Source: Areca catechu
Taxonomy: Eukaryota; Streptophyta; Magnoliopsida; Arecales; Arecaceae
Assembly: GCA_021397845.1 (NCBI GenBank)
Contig: CM038052.1
Span: forward strand, 37,866,449-37,930,448
Direction: 5' to 3'
DNA length: 64,000 nucleotides
Shown here: one piece after another, positions 44,370 through 55,929 of the stretch
Layout: every line of letters starts with the position of its first letter
Numbering within the stretch: the first letter of the stretch is position 1
Notes under the pieces: model-generated
What the model saw: only the letters and a program-made list of their open reading frames with translations
What the model was told of the DNA's origin: nothing
Databases searched by the model: none
Made by a program: the position numbers and the translations under genes

Positions 44370-46288
44370 CTGAAAGGAAAACCAAAGCTAATTAGTGTAT
44401 ATGAATTATTAACCCAAAGACATGGACTTTAGTCTAAAGTTCCCTCCCACTATTTTGCTCAGACTAATAGCCTCTACCTCCAATCCGAGAAATTACTTTA
44501 ATTTCCTAGTGGGTACTAGAGTCTAATAGACAACACATAAGCCCGACTTTGGCCGGCCCACCCATGCATGCCTAAAGGTAGGTTCTTTAATCGATTACTT
44601 CTCCAAGTAATCTCTAGTAATTGGGTTTTGCCCCAAGGAGCAGTTCAATCAGCCTTTGGGCCTCCTATTGAAGGTCCTGGTTAGATCCAACCATTAACAT
44701 GATAAAATTCAATGCTTCTAACTAACGAATAATCAAGCCCGACTTTAGTCGGCCCACCTGACCACTGTTAAAAGAGTCGCATTGAGCCATCATATTAAGA
44801 ACAGCAATTCCAATAACCTGATGACCACCCGATCTTTGGATCTGCTGATGAATACCCAACTATTGGATCCATTACCATCCTACTCAATGGGAGGCTAGGA
44901 CTTAGTTATCCCTATAACTTTATCCTTTTAAGGACCTAATAATTTAGAGGGATTTTAAATAATATGATAAATGAAGAGATGAAAAGACATGGATCAACCT
45001 CCCACTGACCAAATCAGTAATCTAGGAGGGTTACTCATAATAAATGATCCATGGGCACCTAAAATATGTCAAGACTGATTAACCTTGGATGATAAGGGTT
45101 AACACGAGTCAATGAGCTATCCAATCAATCCTGATTGACCACATTGGCCAGGTCAGTGAGATCATGGGTTGGGATCCACCATTAACCGTCTTGCCTTAGA
45201 TACCAACAGAGTTGGCCAGGTAAGAGGTTGCCCCAAAGAACCATGATCACAATGCCAAACTTACCTCGATACCAATCAGTTCATCAGACTCGATTAGACT
45301 AGTCTAAAGACTCGGGCTTTCCACTGAGCCACAAATTAGGTCCATTTAGATTATGGACTAATCAATCTAACTATGAGATAGATCTAGAGAAGAAATCCTA
45401 ACTCAACATTTGATTAGATTAGTTCTCTAATTTGTCTAATGTATCTAAACATAGGTCTAATCCAATTAAGGATCTAATAGAAGTTAACCCAAGACCCTTA
45501 AGGCTTATTGAAATGACTTAAAATCTTTGAATCATACTCCTAGAGTTCTTAGTCATTCTTAATTCTCAATTAAGTTCAATAGCCTCAAATAAATTAAAAT
45601 AATTTTAATTTATCATGTAAAATAATTTTATAAAAAATTTAAAATTTGAATTCACTATTTTTTAGCATTTTCATCCCAAGTGTCGACTCACCAGGAGCAA
45701 GTATCGACACCTAGTATCGATTCAAGGCCTGAGACATGTAGAAAATAGAACTCCTGATTTTCTGGCACCTGCTCATGAGTCGACACTTTCAAGGCCAAGT
45801 GTCGGTTCATGAGCCCAAGTGTCAACACTTCCTGGTCAAGTGTCGACACTTCAGCCTATCACAGAGAAAAAAACAGAACCCAGTTCTCAGGCAAAAATAC
45901 TCATGAGTCAACACTTACAAGGCCAAGTGTCGACTCACAGCTTGAGACAATGAAAGAACAGTGACTTCAAATCTAATGTTTCTCCAAACATTCAATCAAA
46001 ATCGATCAATAAAAACTCTTAGATCTTATCTAAAGTTATTTTATAATCATTTCATTAGATTAAAATATTTTTTATCTACATTTTCTTGCTTCTTATTTTC
46101 CTTTTCAAGAGTCAATCACAGCGACACCCCTACATGCCATAGGAGATCCCATTGAATGGGAAGAGAGGATCTTGCAGGCCTACTTCTCTCCTATGATCGG
46201 ATGACCATGGTGAAGCACTCAATCCAAGTACATAAAAAGTGATGTTATTAGCATGCTATAAACATTATACTACAAAAAGGAACCTATT
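44370..46288 (-). other. Long untranslated leader of the Copia element
   Basis: 1.9 kb between PBS and gag without a long frame on the minus strand. 45675-45925 has many 'agtgtcgactca' and 'gtatcgacac' repeats, like those inside the element's LTRs. Poly(T)/AT-rich near 45590-45660. Confidence 0.7.
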
Positions 46289-46300
46289 GCTCTGATACCA
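46289..46300 (-). other. Primer-binding site of the large Copia element
   Basis: The reverse complement of GCTCTGATACCA is TGGTATCAGAGC, one base inside the 5' LTR end. Confidence 0.9.
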
Positions 46301-46301
46301 T

Positions 46302-47754
46302 TGAAGGTGAAGGCACCTACACCAAGCATACAATATATAGAATAACGAGATAGAAGGAATGCATTTTAAAATAATTTTAAAGCATGCACAGCGAAAGGCT
46401 TGGTAGATAAATATAAACGATCTACCGATCTGTCCGCAACAGGATCTAGCATAATGACCTAGCATGCAACATAACTTCAAAGCAAGAGAGGAACACAAAT
46501 ATAAAAGTACCATACCTTTATATTGAGAGAAGCTATGGAAGGAGGAGGGCGCTCAAGCCACACACATGTCTGGCCTCTACAGGTAATCCACACCTGGGCT
46601 CGACTCTGATCAACTCTCTCAGAGTGCTAGCTCTTCGGGAACCTTAGGTCGATCTTCTTCTTCCGGGAAGACTATGAGGAGAGCTAGAACCCCTTTCCAA
46701 GAGAACTCTCTTTCCAAAACCAAGCTAGAATGCTAGAATTCCCACACCCAATCCCAAAACCTCTTACAACCCTTCTCTATCTTCCTCTCTCAAAGCTTTT
46801 CTCAAAAAATCTATTGCAGCCACAGAAATGACATTGATTTGTAGGGGCAGCAGGGAGAGGGAGAAAGTGGAAGGAGGAGAGATGAGGGGAGAGAATAGGG
46901 GAGAGGATCAAGGCCTTACCAAATAGATCCAACCCAAGAAGGTAAGTATGACTATCATACAAAATAACCTTAGAGCCAAAACTGGTTTGAATTCGAAATC
47001 CAAACTAGGTCAAAACTTGCCCCAAAATCCTTTCAAAAAATCTTTCTAGAATTCTGCTTGTCACATGAAGTGTCAACTCATGAAAATTGCGAAGTGTCGA
47101 TACTTCACCAAGTATCGACACTTGAAACAAAGTCAATCATATTGACTTTCAGTGATAGCAAACGATTCTCAATCATCGATTAGCCTTAATATCAGATAGA
47201 AATCCTCTATGGTGTGTGATCCTATAGGTTTGAACACTAAGCCAGTAGTACTGGAACATTTCCAATACCAGTCAAAGTCCTCATCAAGCAATGATACCCG
47301 ACGTTCGGATAGGTCAAAGATGTAGAACACCTCACAAGAACCTCTGGCATATGGTTGCCACATAATCCATCCCTTTGACCTCAAATTGCTCAGGATGACA
47401 TAGGGTTCGACTGCGAACCCTAATTTAGTTTATCCAGATCATGTCTCAACCTCACAGTTCTGTGACTCCTCACAAGAACTATCTTGGCCAAGGTTTTGCT
47501 AAATTGAGTCATAGTGAGTCATTCACTCCAAACTATTTGGAGAGGTCAATTCCATCTTGATCCACCACCGCTCCAAAAGTACTTGACTGCACCTAGAAAC
47601 CTTCCATCACTGGATTAGAAATCCAGATAGTCTAGCACCAAAGTACAGTGAGTTGCTTGCAAGCTGCTATAGTGACCTCAGGTCTGAGAGACATATAAAC
47701 CCATAACCCTTCGTGAGCAACCCTTTGGTAGAAGAGAGCTTCGTAGATGGTCAC
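46302..47754 (-). repeat. Copia 5' LTR, part next to the leader
   Basis: Matches 11344-11578 plus 18143 to about 19360. 'gtcgacactt' repeats at 47070-47125. It ends at GTCAC, the target of the next insert. Confidence 0.85.
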
Positions 47755-49479
47755 TAATAATTATTAAAATAATGATAATTAATCCAATTTTATTTGGTTG
47801 AAATTAATATTTTTATGTGGTATTTTGTAGAAATTGACTTCATAAATGTGAAGACCTTGAATTATGGAATCCAACGGTGCAAACCAGACACAAATCGAAG
47901 TTCATATGGGCCCGAAATCAATTTTAGAAGATTTTAGCATGATTTTCAAAGTAACATGATTTTTGGAACAGCACTTAACTTATTTCAGCTTGTTCACTGT
48001 GGACCGGCTGAGTGGTCCACTGCATAATTGATCGGTCCACTGTTGCCATTACCAGTGGTCCACGGGCAGAACCATGGACCGCCTTCCACCGTTTGCATCC
48101 AAACTCGATGGAGAACTTCCCCTGCTACCGCCCAACCCGCCGGCAACCTCCATTCTGGCCGGAGAAGCACCCAATGGCCGAAAAATGGCCAGAAAAGCTG
48201 ATGCCCTTCTCTTCACTGTTCGGCCATCGCAAGCACCCCGCATTGACGGAGCAGCCTCCCCACACCGTCCCGCCACCGCCAGCTACTGGGAAGCCGTCTT
48301 CCGTCACCCGAGACACCACCTACTCCTCCCATGGTGTTCCTCCCTGCAGCTCCTACCAAACCACCGCCCGAATGCCACCCAAGCCACTGGACCTCCTCAC
48401 CGTTCTTCTTCCTTGCTGTCGGTCTTCCCCTTCGCTGGTGTTCCTCGCTGCCAATTTTTTCTATTTCTAAGCCGCCGGGAAACTGTCTTCTGCCGTCCCT
48501 CGCTGGTTTATGATCACAGATACTTGTCGAACTCGGACTGGGATGTCCAAAGAAGAGGAATGCCAGAAGGATAGAAACGAGAAGGGAACGTGGAGTTCAT
48601 TCATTCATGTGGAGTTTGTTTGGAAGATCGAATCGACGGGTGCGGGATAAGATTTTTGAATAGTTCGCAAATGCAGAAGAAACCTACTGGGATCGCGTGA
48701 ACGGGTGCAAAGATAAGGAGATAGCACCAAGCTTTTTGTGCTGATTAAGATAAGAAATTACTGCGATTCCCACATGGGCCTGATGTAGTGTTTTCCATTT
48801 ATAAAACCTTCGGTTATTCTCCACTCCGAGAGGGATTGGGGAAACTTCCATTCTGCACCCTAATCCACTCTGACTCCACTCCGCCTCTTCTTGTATTCCA
48901 TCCCACTCCCATCTACTTTTCACTTCCAATTCCTGTATTTCTGCGAAGCTGATGTCCAAGATGGAATGCTGAATCATCTTTCTCGGGATTCCCACTGTAG
49001 TGCTTGGCATAGGGGGTTTATTATATTTTTCATCTTTTATACTTAGTTTCTATGAAATAAAAGGAATTTCTTGTCAATATTTTTATGAGTCATTCATTCT
49101 TATTAGGCATAGTTTATATTCTTGGGACAAGCTATATTCAATAGGAACGGTTTGTGCTCTTGAAATAAATTATCTTTAAAAAAGATTTTTATAATTTGTA
49201 TGTGTTTGATTTCTGACTAATCTATATTTCAAAAGAACGGGTTGTGATCACCAAGAATTGGTTATATTTGGATCGGAATATACAAGATCATTTACATAGA
49301 AGTGAAGTGCCAGCCCACCTAGCAAGTAACCAGTTGGAATTTTGAGATTCTTATATGCATTTATACTTTTTCATTATCTATCTTAGTTAGTTAGTTGAGT
49401 TTCTAGTAAATATTAGCATTGATGTTGAAAAGTTCTTTTTCGAAATAACCCAAAGTCTCTGTGGATTCGACGCGCACCA
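47755..49479. mobile_element. Solo-LTR-like insertion in the Copia 5' LTR (1.73 kb)
   Basis: Bounded by GTCAC on both sides (47750-47754 and 49480-49484), while the uninterrupted 3' LTR copy reads straight through at about 19354. It starts TAATAATTATT and ends GCGCACCA; the expected TG start may have mutated to TA. The 48012-48574 ORFs are Pro-rich with no domain. The end region (GTCTCTGTGGATTCGACGCG) is like the LTR ends of some plant Gypsy elements. Boundaries are certain; class is inferred. Confidence 0.7.
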
Positions 49480-49484
49480 GTCAC

Positions 49485-49839
49485 GTTCAATGAAATGTTA
49501 TACATTTTACTTGCATGTCACACCAGTGTCTCCACACTCCTTGGTTAAGAGGATAACCAACAAATGTGACATACAACAACCTACACTTGATATATTGTCA
49601 TCCTATAACAATATATCATTTGGTTGTGAACCAGTTTAAGAACTACTTGATATATCCTGTCTATATCAAACAATGTAATTCTAAGGACTCCATCATACAA
49701 GAGTTCATTTCAAGAAAATGTAAATATGATGAATAGCCAAAATAAAATAACTTTTATTTATCAAAAACTTATATACAAATACAAAATAGCACAACCGTCT
49801 ACAACCTAGACAATTGGCTATGGGACATAATTTCTAACA
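49485..49839 (-). repeat. Copia 5' LTR, outer part
   Basis: Matches 19355-19717; its minus-strand start TGTTAGAAATTATG lies at 49839, followed by the GAACC duplication. Confidence 0.85.
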
Positions 49840-49844
49840 GAACC

Positions 49845-50640
49845 TCCATAGGATGTAGGGACTTTTGATCAATGAAGGCTTTTGCTTTGATTGCTGTGCA
49901 CTTCTTCTGGTCTCCTTCTTCTTCTTCTTCTTCTCTGCCTGACCTTCGGAGCCCCGTCGGGGGCCATAACTATGTGCTCCGCGAGTGTGTACTTTGGAGG
50001 AGCTAGCTCAATGGGAAGACATGGAGGAAAACTCAGCTTCTGCTAGAGTCTCGACCTGGGGAGAGTTAGCCCAATAGAAGGGCTTTGAGGTAGAACCGGA
50101 CTTCTACTAGAGTCTCAACTTAGGGGGGCCAACCCAGTAGAAGGTGGAGTCTGACTTCGGCTGGATTCTTGACCAGGGGGAGCCAACCCAGCGAATGAAC
50201 TCAAGGAATCGAGTTTTTGCTGGAGTCTCGACTTGGGGGGATCCAGCTTAGCAAAAGGTAGAGTTTGACTTCGGTTGGAGTCTCGACCAGGGGAGCCAAC
50301 CTAGCGAAGGGACTCGAGGAATCGGGCTTCTGCTGGAGTCTATACCTAGGGGGAGCCAGCCCAGCAAAAAGGCTTTAAGGTGGAACCGGGCTTCTGTTGG
50401 AGTCTTGACCTGGGGGGAACCAGCCCAGTAGAAGGTAGAGTCTGACTTTGGTTGGAGTCTTGACCAGGGAGGAGCCAACCCAGTGAAGGGACTCGAGGAA
50501 TCGGGCTTCTGCTAGAGTCCCGACCTTGGGGGAGCCAGCGCAGCAGAAGGACTTGATGAGACAGAGCTTATGGTTACAATCTTTGTCGAATGGATCCGTG
50601 CAGGACCCAGTGATGTTGTTTCTTCATCGGTCTCCTATTC
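49845..50640. repeat. Tandem repeat block, units of about 58 bp
   Basis: The phrase 'cttctgctggagtctcgacctgggggagccagcccag' recurs near 50036, 50100, 50153, 50214, 50268, 50327, 50389, 50445 and 50506, with two alternating variants ('aaccgggcttctg' and 'tgacttcggttgg'). A (CTT)n run precedes it at 49905-49940. It probably belongs to the LTR or UTR of the PF04195 element. Confidence 0.8.
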
Positions 50641-50768
50641 CCAAGTCCCGACAAAATGTCATGCTCGGGGCTAACGAGGTAATTATGGAGCTGACGTAAA
50701 AAGTCTGAGATCTGGTACCATTAAATGCCATGATCACCACCACTTCATGCACTGTGCCTTGAGGCCAG

Positions 50769-50775
50769 TATAAAG
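50769..50775 (+). promoter_or_regulatory. Putative TATA box of the PF04195 element
   Basis: TATAAAG within GCCAGTATAAAGGTGCC, about 370 bp before the ORF start. A candidate only. Confidence 0.35.
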
Positions 50776-51143
50776 GTGCCATATCAGTGGGTTTGAGGAA
50801 GCATAATGGTGGATATACGACTCGAGGCTGTTTCCGTTGCATCGAGGTGTCGTCTCTGATCGATGTTGCCATGTGGTGCCCATTCAATGGTGGGAGTGCT
50901 GAAATGATGTACAGCTATAGTCTGGTGGCTTTGAAGAGAGGGCAAGCTTTTTTCCCAGTTGCCTCTTTCAGAACTTTTCTGCTCACCGTCGGGCTAGAGC
51001 TTCTTCCTTCTCCCGACTGTCTTTTTCCTTAATAACCAGGTTAGTCTCCCTTGGCCTTCTCCTTCTTCTTTGGCTAGGCTGAGTCTTCTTGTAGGGCTCT
51101 CAGGTCTCCTTTTCTATACACCTCCTTTTTTTTCTAATCTCAG

Positions 51144-51872
51144 ATGGCTCCGTCCGGTCGGCACCACCGCTCTTCTGGTAACCCCGATGGGGCAGGGCCC
51201 TCTCAGCTAAGGACTCCATCTTCAAATGAGGAGGATGAGGTCCCTCTCATCATTCGCAGAAGCCTTCGCCTGACCGGAGTAGTCATCGATGGGCCTAGGG
51301 TCGCTCCTGCTCCTTCCGTCTCATCTACTCCCATTGCTTCTTTTAGGTCTCCCCATTTGACCGGGCCTTTAGGCATGCCTTCGATGATAACCAGGGAGGA
51401 TCTCTCTATGATCCGGGCCACCTACAGGATCCCAGACTCTATTTGGCTCTCGGTCCCACGACCGAGAGAGCGGGTCACTTTTAGTGGCCCAGGTCGAATA
51501 GCCCTCTATGAAGAGTTCTTTCTTGGGGGCGTTCGCTTGCCTTTTCATCCCTTCTTTCTCTCCTTTTTGAGAAACTACCATCTTGAACCGGCCCAGTTGG
51601 CTCCCAACGCCTTTAGGGTCACCAACTGTTTCATTATCTTCTACCACTTCCATGAAATTGTCGCCCACTTCTCCTTGTTCAGGGTCTATTTTATCCTGAA
51701 ACGCCACCCGATCGAGGATCGGTGGTGGTGCGTTTATCCTCATCCAAGGGGGATAAAGTTTGAGCACCCCTCTTTCATCAACGGGTGGAAGAGAAAATTC
51801 TTTTTTGCCTCTGTCGAAGGGATGGACTGGGTTTGGAGTGATCCGGACCGGACCCTAAACCGAAACTCCTAG
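51144..51872 (+). CDS. PF04195-like 'putative gypsy-type transposon' protein, N-terminal part
   Basis: 242 codons from ATG at 51144. A Ser/Pro-rich head (GRHHRSSGNPDGAGPSQ) precedes the domain found in large plant non-autonomous Gypsy-like elements: ITREDLSMIRATYRIPD, then GGVRLPFHPFFLSFLRNYHL with QLAPNAFRVTNCFIIF and RWWCVYPHPRG. The pattern (R.P...RIPL.P.F..FL..Y...P.Q..PN..R....F) is typical of this family; the function is unknown and probably gag-like. It stops at TAG before 51873; more gene sequence follows at 52073 after a possible intron or decay. Confidence 0.75.
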   Translation: MAPSGRHHRSSGNPDGAGPSQLRTPSSNEEDEVPLIIRRSLRLTGVVIDGPRVAPAPSVSSTPIASFRSPHLTGPLGMPSMITREDLSMIRATYRIPDSIWLSVPRPRERVTFSGPGRIALYEEFFLGGVRLPFHPFFLSFLRNYHLEPAQLAPNAFRVTNCFIIFYHFHEIVAHFSLFRVYFILKRHPIEDRWWCVYPHPRGIKFEHPSFINGWKRKFFFASVEGMDWVWSDPDRTLNRNS

Positions 51873-52072
51873 GTGGAGGCCTCTGATCAGGAACTATATG
51901 ACCAGCTTGTTTCTGATTAGATCCCCCCTCTCGAGATTCTGCTATCAGAGCAGAACTTGTTTGACATCGGGATCAGCCCAATCTAGGGGCTAGGTGAGTC
52001 CGAAGGGGTATCTCTTCTTCGATAAGCCCTTTTTGGCCTGTTGCTGAACTTTGTCTTCTTCTTCCTATAGGC

Positions 52073-53400
52073 ATGAACTTCTCAGTGCAGGAGCTTCTGG
52101 AGTCTGCCCACAAGAGAGGCCTGCCGCCCGGGCTCGAGGAGGCTCCACCAAAGAGGGCCCGAGTTAAGCCCAACCAAGAGACAGGGCCTGCTTCAGTCTC
52201 TGGCCCTGCGGGGTAAATGGTCGAGCCAGCTCCTGGGCCTTCGGAGTAGCAAGCCCAGCTTCTGGCCCAAAAACTTGGTGCGAGCATGTTGGCCAGGCCG
52301 GCTGCAGTGGTTGTGGCCCACCTTCCTATAGTCATCGAGGTGGATGCAGAGGGAGAAGGGGTGTTGGAGCAACCATCTCCGACACCATCGCCTGCAGAGA
52401 CAAGCTCCTTACCGCCAGATGAGATGCCTTCGAAGGTGGCTCTCCCAGATGCAGCGGTGCCCTCAGCATCAAGGAGGGCTGCTGTCAGGAGGGCAATACT
52501 TGGGATGAGACTGAATTCGACAGTCACTAAGGATCTTGTGCTTGCAAAGCGCATGATGGAGTTCGCGGTCCTGTCACGTGACCGTCGCGAGAGGGGAGGC
52601 AGGATACTGGCGGAGGCCCTTCTTGGCACTCTCCCCCTCATCTTTATGATAGTCTTCTACCTTTTTGTTGCTTCAGTCTGACTACCATCGCTGACATCTT
52701 TGATGGTGCAGATCGGAATCAACATTCTTCTCATTCGTGACTACTACATCCAGTGGGAGTGAGAAAGGATGTCGCTAGTAGCTGAGGCCCAGGAGTAGGC
52801 TGACAGGGCCCAGGCCTTGGAGGAGAAGAATAGGCTCCTCCAAGTCGAAGTGGTCGATGCCAAGAATTGGGTCAGGGACCTTGAACTATCTTTGGCCCGA
52901 GAAAGGGATCGAGCCTCCCACCGAGCGGAGGAGCTCAAGGTCGATGCTGCCCAGGTGGAAGAGCTGATGAGTGGCCTCCAGGCATGGTTGGAGGTGGTGC
53001 AGGCTCGGCTGTCGGTAGCCAAGCAGAAAGCTACTTGGGCGGTGGCTCGGATGGAGGCCGCCAAGAAGGAGGCCGTCGAGGTAGTGCCCAAGTTCAGGGC
53101 CTCGACGGAGTTTGCCGATGAAGTCCGAGAGGTGGCCATGGATTCCTTCGTCAAAGGATTCGGGGTTTGTAAATCCTTGGTGGCCTATCCTTCACAGAGC
53201 TAAGGCTAGATGAGATCGTAGTCCCGGGCAGCCTTACGGGAGACTCAATGGGAGCCATGATTCCCATTGCCACGACTGAGTTGGAGCCTGACCTTGTCGC
53301 AAAGGAGGTCCTGTCGGTAGAGGATACGGAGGCCCAAGTGGATGCTAGCGGGTATACCCGCCATCCCAGGAAGGAACCTATTAAGGGATAGGCTCCGATC
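52073..53400 (+). pseudogene. C-terminal part of the PF04195-type gene, with coiled coil
   Basis: Continues in changing frames: ELLESAHKRGLPPGLEE and APPKRARV (about 52090-52160), a Pro/Ser-rich stretch (52286-52480), a basic helix, then a long Ala/Glu/Arg coiled coil (52817-53150; EEKNRLLQVEVVDAKNWVRD onward) and an acidic tail in another frame (about 53210-53395). In-frame stops near 52218, 52248 and 52797 and a frameshift near 53200 break it. Head domain plus coiled coil is the usual design of these proteins. Confidence 0.65.
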
Positions 53401-53595
53401 TCCTTCCGGAACTTGCCCTTCTTCTCTTCTTTTTTTTCTTTTTTTTTGGGGACCACCCAGCCTGTCGGGGGTCCTTTGATGATGTATCTTTTTCATGCAA
53501 CATCAATGAAGTCATTCTCACTTCACTGAGTTTTTGTTTTTATGGTTACCTTGAATCTCTTCAATTAAGCTAGGAGCTGGCAGATGGCTTGACGT

Positions 53596-53613
53596 GGGGG
53601 GGGGGGGGGGGGG
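53596..53613 (+). repeat. G18 homopolymer
   Basis: An uninterrupted run of 18 G within gacgt...tgctgtg, at the left edge of the 113-bp repeat block. Confidence 0.9.
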
Positions 53614-53639
53614 TGCTGTGTGGCCCTTTGAGATCGTCA

Positions 53640-54707
53640 AGTTGCGGAACTTGACACGAGGAGTCTCGAGATTGTCCTCACTGGCTCTGAGTCTGGCTAG
53701 TGGAGTGTGGGCCTTTGAGAGTGCCCCACTTTGCCATCTCTAAACTAAGGGTCCAGTGGGTTGAATGCAGGACTTCTGAAGTTTTCTAGCTTAAGGTGCC
53801 AGACTGTGAGTCAAGCAGTAGATGGTAGAACTGTTGGGGAGTTCCTCTGACATCTCCGAACTATGAGCACGGCGACAGGTATAAGGCTTCAGGAGTTTCC
53901 CGGCTTAAGGCACATGACTGTAAGTCAGGCGGTAGATGGCGGAACTGCTGGGAAGTCTCGCTGACATCTCTGGACTGTGAGCATGGCAACAGGTGTGGGG
54001 CTTCAGGAGTTTTCCAGCTTAAGGTAATAGGCTGTGAGTCATGCAGTAGATGGCGGAACTATTTGGGAGTCTTGCTGACATCTCCAGATTGTGAGAATGA
54101 TGATAGGTGCGGGGCTTCAGGATTTTCCTGGCTTGAGATGCCGGATTATGAGTTAAGCGATAGATGGTGGAATTGCTGGGGAGTCTCGATGACATCTACG
54201 GATTGTGAGCATGGTGATAGGTGCGGAGCTTCAGGAGTTTCCCAGTTTAAGGTACCAGGTTATGAGTCAGGTAGTAGATGGCAAAACTGCTGGAGAGTCC
54301 CACTGACATCTCCAGACTATGATCATGGTGATAGGTGCAGGGCTTCAGAAGTTTCCCAGCATAAGGTGCCGATCTGTGTGTCAGGTAGTAGATGGAGGAA
54401 CTACTGGGGAGTCCCGCTGACATCTCCAAACTGTTAGCACAGTGATAGGTGTGGGGCTTCGGGAGTTTCCCGGCTTAAGGTGCCGGGCTGTGAGTCAGGC
54501 GTAGATGGCAGAACTGCTAGGGAGTCCCGCTGACATCTCTGGACAATGAGCTCGGCATAGGTGCGGGGCTTCAAGAGTTTTCTAACTTAAGGTGCCGGGT
54601 TATGAGTCAGGTAATAGTTGGCAGAACTGCTGGGGAGTCCTGTTGACATCTCTGGACTGTAAGCACGGTGATAGGTGCAGGAATTCAAGAGTTTCCTGGC
54701 TTAGTGG
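53640..54707 (+). repeat. Tandem array, about 113-bp units, 9 copies
   Basis: Each unit reads roughly: 'cttaaggtgccgggctgtgagtcagg', 'agatggcggaactgctgggg', 'agtcccgctgacatctc', 'gtgagcacggtgataggtgc' and 'ggggcttcaggagtttcc'. The 'taaggtgcc' landmarks lie near 53800, 53912, 54019, 54131, 54245, 54361, 54474 and 54587. Copies are diverged and imperfect. The 124-codon ORF at 54063 is the repeat read in one frame, not a gene. The array ends abruptly at the truncated Gypsy B LTR. Confidence 0.85.
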
Positions 54708-55480
54708 CTAGGAACCTTGAGGAGGTGCGAGATCTCCAACCCCAAAACCCTAGCTTAGTCCACCCATCTCTACTCCACCACCACCAAACCCTAGCCTCAC
54801 ACCATCTCCAAGGTTATTCTTCCAAAGGGTGGCCGACCACCAGGACCCTCAATCCAGCCATCTTCAAGTCAGCTACCACTGCTTCAGAGTCCATCCAGCA
54901 GATCCAGGAGAAGAAGTCCCAAATTCGAAGCCTAGGAGTTCCAGATCAGCTGAAGACCTTCAGATCCCATCCTTTCTTCTACTCGGGTAACTCTCTTCCC
55001 TGAGTCTCTTGTTCCTAACCTTATTCTTCTTCTCTCCAGGATCCAAGGTTCAAGAAGAGGCCAACTTTGCCAAGGACTATTATCAGAGGATCCATTGCGA
55101 AGATACCTTGACTCCCGGGATCCAATAATCTGCTTGAGAGAGTCTTTTTTTTTCACCCAAATGGAGAGATATCACTGCTAGGTAACAAGAACCATCCCTT
55201 CTCACTTTGTCTGTTTCGTTGAAACTCAGAGCAAACCCTAGATCTGGGGGATTCTCAATCACCAGCGATCCTACTTCTGAGTTACTCTAATAATCCACTC
55301 CTTTTAATTGTGCTTTCTATCATTTCTTAATTTCTTTCAACATTAGTTATCTTTCCTTTGAGTCAAAGCCGACTTCTAAAAATATATAAATATATATATA
55401 TATATTACTTTTAATTTGCTTCCGCATTCCATATATTTGTTCTGCATCATTTTTAGTGTCAGAGTTTTCGTTCTGCATCA
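54708..55480 (+). repeat. Gypsy B LTR, 5'-truncated
   Basis: Matches 60080-60846 from 'ctaggaaccttgaggaggtg' on. Ends TTCTGCATCA, with the doubled tail segment. Confidence 0.9.
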
Positions 55481-55484
55481 TTTT

Positions 55485-55496
55485 TTGTATCAGAGC
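55485..55496 (+). other. Primer-binding site, unit B1 (mutated)
   Basis: TTGTATCAGAGC, one base off TGGTATCAGAGC. Confidence 0.75.
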
Positions 55497-55929
55497 CCTG
55501 TCTAGGGTTTTTGCTTGTTTGATTGTTTTTTTTCGTTCCTTTTTACTTTTGCTGCCTGGAGTAGACTCCCTTGGCCGTCCGGTCCTAGGAACAAGCAAGA
55601 TGCAAGCCTCCTCCTCCCATTCCACGGGGGTTCATAGGGCGTGTAGGGGTGCCGCTGGGTTATAACTTCTAGGCAGGGATTGTAAACTGGACACACGTTC
55701 TATTTTCTGCCAGTAACTGCCATGTTATTTGAATTGTTTCTCCCTACAAAAAATTCTAAATTAAGTAATTTTTATTTTTCTGGAACCAGAATAATTGAAA
55801 GTAATTTATATAAAATTTTCATGATTTATTAATTTCTATAGATTTTCTGAGATCAATTTTACTGCTATTCTATTTTTTTTATTTTCTGCAAGCTATTTTT
55901 TTTATTTGAGTGTGCATAAATTGAATCTA

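Larger units (their letters stand above)
11344..49839 (-). mobile_element. Copia element with 1.8-kb LTRs, split by four insertions
   Basis: The parts, in minus-strand order, are: 5' LTR (49839-49485 plus 47754-46302), primer-binding site (46300-46289), leader, gag (44369-43443), protease and integrase (43442-42593), end of integrase (25046-24693), reverse transcriptase and RNase H (21547-19878), and 3' LTR (19717-18143 plus 11578-11344). Each break is closed exactly by the TSD of the intervening insert. The two rebuilt LTRs are each about 1.8 kb. The flanks TAACC (11339-11343) and GAACC (49840-49844) match at 4 of 5 bases and are the likely target duplication. Domain order protease-integrase-RT-RNase H is that of Ty1/Copia. 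Confidence 0.9.

Noticed and set aside
48012..48574. Protein-coding gene (152-166 codons, Pro-rich)
   Set aside because: Overlapping open frames on both strands with no domain, inside a solo-LTR-like insert; typical of GC-rich noncoding sequence.
53640..54707. CRISPR-like array
   Set aside because: Units are about 113 bp and wholly repetitive, with no constant repeat/unique spacer structure; the context is plant nuclear.
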